A DNA stretch of 64,000 nucleotides from Amyelois transitella (Eukaryota; Arthropoda; Insecta; Lepidoptera; Pyralidae). The translations under genes were made by a program, and so were the position numbers. Positions 55,101 through 64,000 of the stretch are shown here, piece after piece. The first letter of the stretch is position 1. Every line of letters starts with the position of its first letter. Below the pieces are notes generated by a model. That model saw only the letters and a list, made by a program, of their open reading frames with translations. It was not told the DNA's origin and ran no database searches. The stretch spans positions 806,001 through 870,000 of the forward strand of contig NC_083527.1 of NCBI RefSeq assembly GCF_032362555.1. The letters are read 5' to 3'.

Positions 55101-58100
55101 AGCATCAATCATTAGTAGATCAACATTTTATACAACTTTTCAAAATTAATGCCTTTCTTTACACTTTCTTGTCGTGGGGCTGCTGGAAGGACTTTTTCTA
55201 GAAATAAGTAGTGCCCTTGTACCTACTGAATTTCCTTCATTTTAAGTTTTATTTTTATTTTCCTTGATAAATTAATGGGGTCTTAAATGGTCTTAACTAT
55301 GGCTGCATATATATTATATATACATCTATAAATCTTAAAACCTTAAATAAAGGTATATCTTAAATATAAAATATTTATAAATAAAGAAGATAAAAAATAT
55401 ATCTTAAATCTTATAGTTCGTCTATAACGTACATCTATAATATATAACTATACGTATATGTTGCAAGAAAACCTTACTAAAAGTAAAAACCTGACCACCC
55501 AACCCAAGATCCATGGTCTAAGGCATAACCCGGGCTCTTGTCGAGAGAGCTGAGGATGTATCGGAACTCAGGAAGAATCGAATCGAATCGAAGCCAGGAG
55601 GAAAACTTAGGTTGCAAGAAATTTACCTCAGTTTTTCCTTTCTTCAGTAAATAGGACGGGGATTCTGGCATCAGCATTATCAGCAATATATGGGCAGTCG
55701 GCATGGCTAGGCAGATCCACAGGATGGTGTTATAGCTTAAAATATCCCCGATGACGTACAAGAACAAATTTCCTGAGGTTTGGAAGAATATCAGCTGAAA
55801 GAATAAGTTAAATGTGTGAATTTAATTCTAGGTTTCGATATTTGTGAAGTTGACCTTACTGAAGAAAATGCTAGAGGGCAATTTGTTAACCGTTTCTTCT
55901 GCACTGACGCCTTTGAAGTGGCAGTTAACTTAGTTTTAAGTAATTAATTTGACGTCAACCAATGTTGTGAAACCAAAAGATATGACAATTAATAAGTGAT
56001 GTTTGAAATGTCCCACAATAATAAAGAACACATATGAATCACAAGAATTATTTATTTGGCAAGGCAATGAGGCAAGAAATTGTAGGTAGCATCTTATAAA
56101 TGATTTGTCTCTCAACTTGGCGTTCACTCATAACATTGCTCGACAACATGAAAATGTTTTTTGTTGTTTTGCTTGCAGGTGGAGATTTTCACCTCCACTC
56201 AAATGATTAGTTATGAAATTTTATAAGTCGGCGCCTTAGAAGAGTTTAGTGTTTTAAGATTATCCCTTTCCTGGTCCATTTGACAACTCTTTTTGCGTGT
56301 CGTCAAAATCTGTCATTAATACATACTTACTTCAAATCTTGGAGGGGTAGCAAAGACTACATCTTTCCACTTGCAGCGATCTCTGAGTACTTCTTTAGCT
56401 TCATCCACATTCAAAACCTTACATTAACAGTACCTATATGGTCTGTAATCTACAGTTTGTCTTAATTAACACAGTTGTATGATTCCTTAGACTCAATAGG
56501 ATATTTTACAACAGGTCAAATCAGATGCTTTTACACAGAATATTTATCTATATCGTTATCATATATTGTATCTCTTAACTGTTTGAATTTTTCTTATATG
56601 GTCTTCGTATGTACACTGTTTTTGAATTTGTAGTGTAGATCGTAACTTTATAATTTTACTACTATGTATATTTTTACTACAATTTGTTATGTGTATTTAA
56701 ATAAATAAAAAAAATAAAAATAAAATAAAGTATATAAAAGCCTACTTCTGGATTAAGGGGAAATGGGGGAATTTCTATAGGTATATAACTATACTAATAT
56801 CCTATAGTCCCCACGCTGGGCAGGCGGGTTGGAGATTGCAGTTTATATTGATTATGGACTATGTTGACTTATCAGCGTACGAGGCGTTACTGCCACCTCC
56901 TTTTTGATAGCTAACACCTGGCTTAATCGCCTCTTACAATATCCAAAGGAAGATATGGGGTGTGTTATTCTACTCTGGAAATTGAGGGAAAGGTTGGAGT
57001 GGGAAGACCTAGACGAACGTATCTTGATCAAATTAAGGACGTCCTGGTGAAGGGTCAGGTCAAAAGTACCCGAAACCGCCGAGCTTGCATGAAGAGAGTT
57101 ATGAATGTGGACGAAGCGAAGGAAGTATGCAGAGATCGTGGCAAGTGGAAAGATGTAGTCTCTGCCTAACCCTCCAGGAAAGAGGCGTGATTTTATGTAT
57201 GTATTCTACTCTGCCGGTACCATACGGCCTCATTCAATACAAACACATTATTACCTACTTCAGTGATTTACTCACCAAAGTACCAAGGAATCCTCTGATG
57301 CTGTCTTCGCTGATCTCCTTGGTGTACAGCGGACATATCACGTAGACTCCGGCCATGGTGATACCCACCATGGCTCTTGCTAGTATGAACGCCCACGTCT
57401 CCATGGAAGACAACTTTAGAATCCAGCAAACCTGAAACATTTCCGTGCCGTGTGGTTCCCGGCACCAATACAAAGTGCCGTGTGGTTCCCGGCACCAATA
57501 CAAAAAAGAAAAGGACCACTCCATCTCTTTCCCATGGATGTCGTAAAAGGCGACTAAGGGATAGGCTTACAAACTTGAGATTCTTTTTTAGGCGATGGGC
57601 TAGCAACCTATCACTATTTGAATCTCAATTCTATCATTAAGCCAAATAGCTGAACGTGGCCATTCAGTCTTTTCAAGACTGTTGGCTTTGTCTACCCCGC
57701 AGGGACATAGATGTGACCATATGTACTGAAACATTCCATTAGCACCGAAAGTTGTACTTAATTATGGCATGTTCTTTTACATGCAGCGCGAAAAACTATT
57801 GCTAGTACGCTGACTGCATATTTGGCTTTTCGGTGACGATCGAAAGAAAATGCTGCAGTGCAGTTTGTTACCGCTTCTTCCGCACTGACGACTTGGAAGC
57901 GGCAGTAAACTTAGTTTTAAGTAATTTATTTGACGTCAACCAATGTTGTTAAACCATACGTTTTGACAATTACTAAGCGATATGAAGTATCCTGTAATAA
58001 TGAATAAAAATTTTGAATTTTGATCTCTTTTGCTAATAGGTTCTAAGGACAGGGTTATTTATTTATTTAAAACTTAATGTATAAAGTCAAAAGTACCTGA

Positions 58101-61100
58101 AACCGCCGAGCTTGCATGAAGAGAGTTATGAATGTGGATGAAGCGAAGGTAGTATGCAGAGATCGTGGCAAGTGGAAAGAGGTAGTCTCTGCCTACCTCT
58201 CCGGGAAAGAGGCGTGATTTTGTGTATGTATGTTTGTAGAAAACGCGGAGTTAATGCCGTTTGGCATTCTCTATTGGGTATTCAATACAAACAGTAGGAA
58301 GTCAAATTAACTTTTTATTCTCCCATACAAATTGGTCGACCAGCTACCGGATTTTTGTATTAATATATATATTACACGACTATTTCCCATTGGGGTAGGC
58401 AGAGACTATGGATTTCCACTTGCTACGATCCTTACAGACCTCCCTCCGAAGTAAGTTTGGATATGGACCCACCATTCATCGCCCAAACATGCTGTGATTA
58501 TTTCTAAACCAATAAAAAATTAGCATGTAGGTACAGTAATTTCCTTCATACTCACAGCCGAGCAAAGTGACAAGAATATCACACAGATCTTTCTTCCAAA
58601 AGCCTCTCCCATGTACGCTACCACGAACTCGAACACCATGGACACCAAGTATGATATAGAAGCCATCCATGATACCTGTAAATGTATAAAAAAGGAATCA
58701 ATCAATTTATTTAAAAAAAAGGCAATCCATAAAAAAATATGTATATTTTTTTGTTCATTATTAAAATCTATATATATAAAACTCTTCCGTTACTGAGTGA
58801 CTGACTGACAGACAACGCACAGTCGAAACTACTGGTCGTAGACAGCTGAAATTTGGAATGTAGGTTCCTTGGGATATGTAGGGGAGCACTAAGAAAGGAT
58901 TTTTGGAAATTCAACCCCCAAGGGGGGGAAAAGGGGTAAAAACGTTTCTATGAAAAATCTTATTCCTTGGGTTTATAAACTTGAAACTTGGCATGAACAC
59001 GTACTTAGGCATGTAAATATGTTTGACATTATAAGTTTTTTCAAACTACCCTCCAATCGTGATTTAGGGGGTGCGATTGGGTGACTCATTTATTAACGCA
59101 CAGCCGAAACCGCTCGGTATAGGAGTCTGAGATTTTGAACAGAGGTTCCTTTAGTAACATAAGTGAGCACTAAGAAGGGATTTTTGAAATGTCAACCCCC
59201 AAGGGGGGGAAACTCGACCCCCAAAATAATCAAATGGGGGGTCAAAGTTTGTATGAAAATCATCGTTCCGCTTTCACGCCTGAACCGCTGAACCGATTTT
59301 GATGAAATTTGGTATGTATATAGTTTAAAACCCGCGTACAAACAAAGGCTACTTTTTTTTCAAAATTCGACCCCCAACATAGTCAAATGGGGGGTGAAAG
59401 TTTGTATGAAAATCATCGTTCCGCTTTCACGCCTGAACCGCTGAACCAATTTTGATGAAATTTGAAATGCATATAGATTAAGATACGAGTTCAAACATAG
59501 GCTACTTTTTTTTTCAAAAAACAACCCCCAAAACAGTTAAAGGGGGGGTGAATCATCGTTCCGCTTTTACGGCCTAACCGCTAGGCCGATTTTGATTAAA
59601 TTTGGTATGCATACAGTTTTAGTATTTTTATTTTAACGTCAACAGAAATTTATAATCTGTGAAAATGTCACCTGTATAGCTAATACGGATCATGAGACAC
59701 GCCTGGTGACAGGAGGATGGGTGAGCGGACAGACAAACTAACAGACAGACCGACACCGAAGTCGAGTAATAGGGTCCCATTTTTACCCTTAAGGTACGAT
59801 GGAACCCTCATAAGTGTTAATTTTTGATATGCAAAAGATAAGAAAATTTATTCCTTCAATGAACAATTTGTTTGATAATGAGCAATAGATGGCGCCACCA
59901 TGTCAAAGTCGCTATCGTTTGTCGTTCGACAATCAATAAGACTTCTATGATTTTGAAAGCATTTTTACCCTCCGTTAATAAGTTGTTGGTCGTTTCGTAT
60001 TCATGCTTGAAGACGTTTCGTTGTGTTTTGTTCATTTGTATTGTAAATATATTGGTTAGTAAAAAATACGTGTCAGTTGCGGAAAGCAGGATGGCACTAA
60101 ATAGGATGGGACAGGATAGGAGGACTGGACGGGGCAGGACGGGACACAACAGGTTGTGACGGGACGGAACAGAACGAGAAGAGACGGGAGAAGCCATATG
60201 AATTTAAATCAAATATAAACTTAAAACAGTCCCGCACGATACGGGATTAAAAAATGGGTGAAATTTTATGTCGTATCCTTATAATCTAAAATACATTTGC
60301 GCGGGCGAAGCCGCGGGCAAAAGCTAGTCTCATATAAATAAATTAATCTGAACAATGTATTCTCTCGTCCACATTCTTATTATCATATTGTTGAAGAAAA
60401 TGCTGCAGTGCAGTTAGTTATCGCTTCTTCTGCACTAACGCCTTGGAAGCGGCAGTAAACTTAGTTTTAATTAATTTATTTGACGTCAACCAATGTTGTG
60501 AAACCAAAAGATATGACAATTATTAAGCGATTTGATAGTATCCTATAATAATGAATAAAAATTTGGAATTTTTAATTTTTTTTTAGAATTTATCAGCAAA
60601 AAAATAAGGCCATTGAAGCCTATGTTGTCTTGTCACAAAATATGTATTTTATGTCCTTTTTTTACGTCAAATGATTTCATTAAGAGCTTACGTCAAATGG
60701 TTTCTTTGAAATCACCGCGATTGAAATGCGTGATGCGCAGAAAGGCCCAGGTTCAAATCCCACTTCGGCCATGTACCAATGACCACGAGAACCACGTTCA
60801 CCTTTTTGGCTCGATGATAGAACTGAGATTCAAATAGTGACAGGTTGCTAGCCCATCGCCTAAAAGAAGACAAGAAATATCAGGTATATTTACTTCAGTG
60901 CCGTGTGGTTCCCGGCACCAATACAAAAAAGAATAGGACCACTCCATCTCTTTCTCATGGATGTCGTAAAAGGCGACTTAGGGATAGGCTTACAAACTTG
61001 GGATTCTTTTTTAGGCGATGGGCTAGCAAGCTGTCACTATTTGAATCTCAATTCTATCATTAAGCCAAATAGCTGAATGTTTCAGTCTTTTCAAGATTGT

Positions 61101-62323
61101 TGGCTCTGTCTACCCCGCAAGGGATATAGACGTGACGATATGTATGTATGTATTTACTTCAGTGATAGTCAATGGAGTTCCCCTGGGGGAGTCCGCTGAT
61201 TGCAGCAGCAGGGTCATCGGAGACATCCACCCGATGCTGGAGCCGTAGCAGAATAATAGGAAATTTACTGGAAAAAAAAGGAAACATATTGAATTTTAAA
61301 TACATACATACATATAGTCACGTCTATATCCCTTACGGGGTAGACAGAGCCAATAATCCCGAAAAGACTGAATGACCACATTCAGCTGCTCGGCTTAATG
61401 ATGGAATTGAGATCCAAATAGTGACACATCAGGTTGCTAGCACATCGCCTAAAAAAAGAATCACAAGTATGTAAGCCTTTCCCTTAGTCGCCTTTTACGA
61501 CATCCATGGGAAAGAAATGGAGTGCTCCTATTCTTTTTTATTTAAACGGTTTTATTTTATATTGGTGCCGGGAACCACACGGCACTTTTAAATACTGCGA
61601 ATTATATACTGCAACCTGTCACTATTTGAATTATATAACAAGAATAGGACCACCTCATCTCTCTAATGGATGACATAGAAGGCGATTAAGGGATAGGCTT
61701 ATAAACTTGGGATTTTGCTTTTAGGCGATGGGCTAGCAACCTGCCACTATTTTAATCAAATTCTATCATTTCTTAGAAGTTCTATCAAGTCTTTTGGCGA
61801 CTTTGGCTCTGTCTACCTCGCATGGATTATATGTAGTTATGTATGACACTATTTCAATCTCAATTTCATAACTAAGCCATACAGCCGTACGTGGCCTTTC
61901 AGTATTTTCAAGCGTGTTGGTTCTGTGTACCCCGCAAGGTATATAGACGTGACAATATATATGTACGTATATACATACATCCATATAATCACACCTATAT
62001 CCCTTGCGGGGTAGACTGTGTCAACAGCCTTGAAAATTGGCCACGTTCAGATATTTGTCTTTAAGATAGAATTGAGATTCAAATAGTGATAGGATGCTAG
62101 CCCATCGCCTTAAAGAAGAATCCCAAGTTTATAAGCCTATCTCTCAGTTGCCTTTTTCGACATCCATGGTAAAGAGATGGAGTGGTCCTATTCTTTTTTC
62201 TATTGGTGTCGGGAACCACACGGCAAAATATATATGTTTATTATTTTTTTACTTACTCGATATTGCACATAGCAGCTGATTAATTTTGCTGCCTTCACCA
62301 AAAAAGAAATAATATTTCTTCAT
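52182..62323 (-). CDS. MFS sugar transporter E (Tret1-like)
   Basis: Nine exons on the minus strand, 62323-62257, 61267-61158, 58675-58556, 57431-57276, 55794-55627, 55024-54892, 54423-54191, 53269-53075 and 52469-52182, give 489 residues. Starts MKKYYFFFGEGSKINQLLCAIS. Markers: SIGWMSPMT, GEAFGRKIC, LYTKEISEDSIRG, MPESPSYLLKKGKTE, ELVGRK, ISEMFSYK and FPETKLRSVEQIQYDL, then a Lys/Glu-rich tail. It is the tandem sister of transporter D: exon lengths are identical except the last, and blocks of exons 7 and 9 are almost identical in DNA. Donors of exon 2 (GTAAAT), exon 7 (GTATCT) and exon 8 (GTATTT) are weak; S1 copies sit within a few to about 30 bp of several donors. The stop codon overlaps a polyadenylation hexamer (TGAATAAA). 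Substrate is inferred. Confidence 0.9.
53540..53569. repeat. Perfect 13-bp-arm hairpin
   Basis: CAGTTTTAAAGTG (53540-53552), loop AATA, CACTTTAAAACTG (53557-53569), in transporter E intron 7. Confidence 0.85.
53608..53805 (+). mobile_element. S2 tRNA-derived SINE, internally deleted
   Basis: Head GGCCTTTGTGGCGCAGCGGTAG is present, but box B is lost in a deletion (CAGAAGTCCCAACACAAGAC). Body and tail present. Confidence 0.8.
53913..54167 (-). mobile_element. S1 SINE-like element next to transporter E exon 7
   Basis: Full-length S1 whose head ends about 24 bp from the exon 7 donor (54190). Confidence 0.8.
54604..54867 (-). mobile_element. S1 SINE-like element next to transporter E exon 6
   Basis: Full-length S1 in transporter E intron 6, its head about 25 bp from the exon 6 donor. 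A solo S1 head lies at 54521-54545. Confidence 0.8.
55482..55590 (+). repeat. Unnamed interspersed repeat (CCATGGTC family)
   Basis: Shares ACCTGACCACCCAACCCAAG, ATCCATGGTCTAAGGCAT and AGGATGTATCGGAACT with 35551-35740. Intron 5 of transporter E. Confidence 0.6.
56965..57205 (+). mobile_element. LINE L1 3' fragment
   Basis: Encodes EGKVGVGRPRRTYLDQIKDV, LVKGQVKSTRNRRACMKRVM and NVDEAKEVCRDRGKWKDVV, then the GAGGCGTGATTTTATGTATG tail. Transporter E intron 4, antisense to the gene. Confidence 0.85.
57446..57725 (+). mobile_element. S1 SINE-like element with duplicated head
   Basis: The 30-bp head starting GTGCCGTGTGGTTCCCGGCA is present twice in tandem (about 57446-57475 and 57476-57505), followed by a full S1 body. 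Lies 15 bp from the transporter E exon 4 acceptor. Confidence 0.85.
57841..58021 (+). repeat. GCTGCAGTGCAG interspersed repeat
   Basis: About 180 bp from AAAATGCTGCAGTGCAG through GGAAGCGGCAGTAAAC and TTTGACGTCAACCAATGTTG to AATGAATAAAAATTTTGAAT. Also at 60389-60572, and partial at 55855-56030, 31520-31680 and 12660-12800. Probably a LINE 3' UTR; class unproven. Confidence 0.75.
58075..58245 (+). mobile_element. LINE L1 3' fragment
   Basis: L1 tail beginning in AAAGTACCTGAAACCGCC and ending GGCGTGATTTTGTGTATGTATG, in transporter E intron 3. Confidence 0.8.
58767..60327 (+). mobile_element. Non-autonomous Helitron, 1.56 kb
   Basis: Starts A|TCTATATATATAAAACTC and ends with the CGCGGGCGAAGCCGCG hairpin, GGCAAAAGCTAG|T. 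The first ~440 bp and the last ~70 bp match 38805-40479. The interior differs: it holds about three diverged repeats of roughly 153 bp (59229-59610; unit contains CATCGTTCCGCTTTCACG) and a GGGAC-rich minisatellite (about 60080-60190). No Rep/helicase frame. Lies in transporter E intron 2. Confidence 0.88.
60389..60572 (+). repeat. GCTGCAGTGCAG interspersed repeat
   Basis: Second full copy of the 57841-58021 repeat, in transporter E intron 2, just after the Helitron. Confidence 0.75.
60715..60875 (+). repeat. tRNA-like SINE head joined to an S1 fragment
   Basis: GAAATGCGTGATGCGCAGAAAGG then GGTTCAAATCCCAC looks like a tRNA-derived head with box B. After CATGTACCAATGACC it passes directly into minus-orientation S1 sequence (GTTCACCTTTTTGGCTCGATG). 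A chimeric repeat. Confidence 0.6.
60897..61155 (+). mobile_element. S1 SINE-like element abutting the transporter E exon 2 donor
   Basis: Full-length S1 whose ATGTATGTATGTA tail ends 2-6 bp from the exon 2 donor. On the gene strand exon 2 is followed by GTAAATACATACATACATA, so positions +4 to +6 onward of the intron derive from the S1 tail. Confidence 0.88.
61304..61585 (-). mobile_element. S1 SINE-like element with 10-bp target duplication
   Basis: S1 in transporter E intron 1 with a small internal insertion near the head. Perfect repeats TTTTAAATAC at 61294-61303 and 61586-61595. Confidence 0.87.
61600..61975 (+). mobile_element. Two decayed S1 copies in tandem
   Basis: Head-less S1 fragments at about 61600-61840 and 61845-61975, the first with several deletions. 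Confidence 0.6.
61976..62226 (-). mobile_element. S1 SINE-like element
   Basis: Full-length S1 whose head ends about 30 bp from the transporter E exon 1 donor. Confidence 0.8.
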
Positions 62324-64000
62324 TTCGTACACAATTTTGGGTAAATATAATAAATAAGTAATGAGGTTTTTACACGGAATTAATTCGAGTTGTTAATTTA
62401 CACAGTAATCATTTTAAATGTATCTCTAGGTACGTATATGCTAAATGAGACTTTATATAAAATATATGATGTTATATGTCTCCTCCTATCTACATCTATG
62501 AAAGAACTGAACTATTCAGAAGCCAATGAGTATCAATTTAAAACAATCGCATGCCTTGTTCGCAGTCAAATAAATTAACTAAATATTTTATTAGTTGATA
62601 CGAGTATGCGCAGTTTCGTGAACTTATAATAGCAACATCATTGATGTACAAGCATTTTTATGTTGCGTTTCCACGTACATACTTATAATCTCGTGTTTAT
62701 CCCTCAAGGGGTAGGCAGAGCCAACAGTCTGAAAGGCCACTCTCAGCTGTATTTCTTAATGATGGAATTGAAATAATGACAGGTTGCTAGACCATCGCCT
62801 ACAAGAAGAACTATAGCCGCTTTTAGAGCCGGGAACCACACGGCACTGCATACTGCTCTAATACAGCCTTTATTCGTACCATGAGTGCCAAAAAGGATTG
62901 ATTTGTAAAAAAAAAAACTTTATTCTTAAAAAATAATTGTCATTTCCTATGAATTGTCAGCAACAATCATTGAAGTTGTAAATAATCTTGTATTTAAATT
63001 AATTATTTTTAACTTAATTTGGAAAGAAACCCGTATTAATTATTCAGATCAGACCAGACCTTTTAAATTGTTATAACACATGAAATATAAATACGATCAT
63101 CCAATGTTTTAAATTATTTAGAAGATATTTTTAAATATTACACGTGAGTATTTCAAACATATCTATCTATGTACTTACTACAAAGCAAATAATGTAAATG
63201 GTTCAAATAACTTAGCCTAGTTAATACCACAAAATATATTGTTTATATCAAATAAATGATAAGAAACAGGATCTTAAGATGAACGTATCAAAAATTAGGT
63301 AGGTAACGTTGTAAAATTGATATCAGAGGTCGGCACTGTAATTCTCTTTTCCGCATCTATTCGGAAAGCACACATACATTATATATACGTACACATATAA
63401 TCACGTCTATATCCCTTGCGGGGTAGACAGAGCTAACAGTCTTTAAAATATTGATGGGCCACATTCTGCTGTTTGGATCAATGATAGGATTGAGATTCAA
63501 ATATGTAATGACAGGTTGCTCATTCGCATCAATCGCTTGAAAAAAGAATCTCCAGTTTATGAGCCTATCCCTTAGTCGCCTTTTACGACATTCATAGGAA
63601 CGAGATGGAGTGATCCTATTCTTTTTGTTCTTAGTACCACGAACCACACGGCACGGCATTCGGAAAGCGCCCAATAGATTTGCATTCACGGAGCAAGTCT
63701 ATAAACTTATTTTTGGCCAATAGCTATTTCTCAAAATTAATACAACCATTGAACCTATGTATGTTTTTAATATATTTATAGTCATATTTATACAATTAAT
63801 ATATGTACGTGTGTTGACCTACGAGTATTATACACGTTTACCTACATTTTGAAAGAATAGGACTTCTCTTTATAGTTGTCTTAGTGGTTGACTAAAGGAC
63901 ATAATAACAACTAGTGTAACAAAACTTCTTCCTCTTGGCTTTAGTTCCGGTTGTATCCTCACCACTCTGGAGAGAACCCGGGGTATGCCTTTGACCATGG
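62324..64000. other. Upstream region of transporter E
   Basis: Presumed promoter and 5' UTR of E at its left end. Contains S1 copies at about 62670-62846 (partial) and 63387-63660, and the CCATGGTC repeat at the window edge (63916-64000). No gene seen. Confidence 0.55.
63387..63660 (-). mobile_element. S1 SINE-like element
   Basis: Diverged full-length S1 from ACACATATAATCACGTCTA to CGAACCACACGGCAC. Confidence 0.75.

Overview
The window is nuclear DNA from an insect, most likely a moth or butterfly (Lepidoptera). Support: spliced genes with GT-AG introns, AT-rich spacers, many short interspersed repeats ending in ATGT/TACA runs, tRNA-headed SINEs, small Helitron-like elements ending in CTAG, a mariner element, and several insect-type trehalose/sugar transporter (Tret1-like) genes. 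I reconstructed seven protein genes exon by exon. All exon joins keep frame, and all coordinates and lengths were counted by hand.

Layout: (1) 477-2725 (+), a secreted serine protease homolog that lacks the catalytic His and Ser. (2) 5615-9482 (+), MFS sugar transporter A. (3) 10412-18954 (+), GPAA1, a GPI-transamidase subunit, with an internal tandem triplication of one exon. (4) 20690-28916 (+), transporter B. (5) 33036-41754 (+), transporter C. (6) 42682-49841 (-), transporter D. (7) 52182-62323 (-), transporter E. C and D converge; D and E are head-to-tail on the minus strand. The five transporters form a paralog cluster interrupted only by GPAA1. They fall into two structural groups: B/C share one exon pattern, and D/E share another that is closer to A. 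D and E carry two introns absent from A, B and C.

Introns and spacers are dominated by mobile DNA. The most frequent repeat, here called S1, is about 260 bp and has roughly 35-40 full or partial copies. It starts with a short hairpin (GTGCCG...CGGCAC), ends in (ATGT)n, and at least five copies have 10-13 bp target-site duplications. Its last ~45 bp resemble the 3' end of a LINE family (L1 here) also present in many 5'-truncated copies, so S1 looks like a SINE mobilised by that LINE. Other elements are a tRNA-derived SINE (S2 here), a second LINE (L2 here), a mariner with a 4-bp frameshifting duplication, a hAT-type MITE with a perfect 8-bp duplication, a pogo-like deletion derivative, a TA-flanked MITE split by a Helitron, and several foldbacks. 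Nesting lets some insertions be ordered in time.

The transporters probably move trehalose or hexoses across the plasma membrane, GPAA1 attaches GPI anchors in the ER, and the protease homolog is probably secreted. Nothing suggests they act in one pathway apart from the shared function of the transporter paralogs. No true tRNA, rRNA or CRISPR array was seen.
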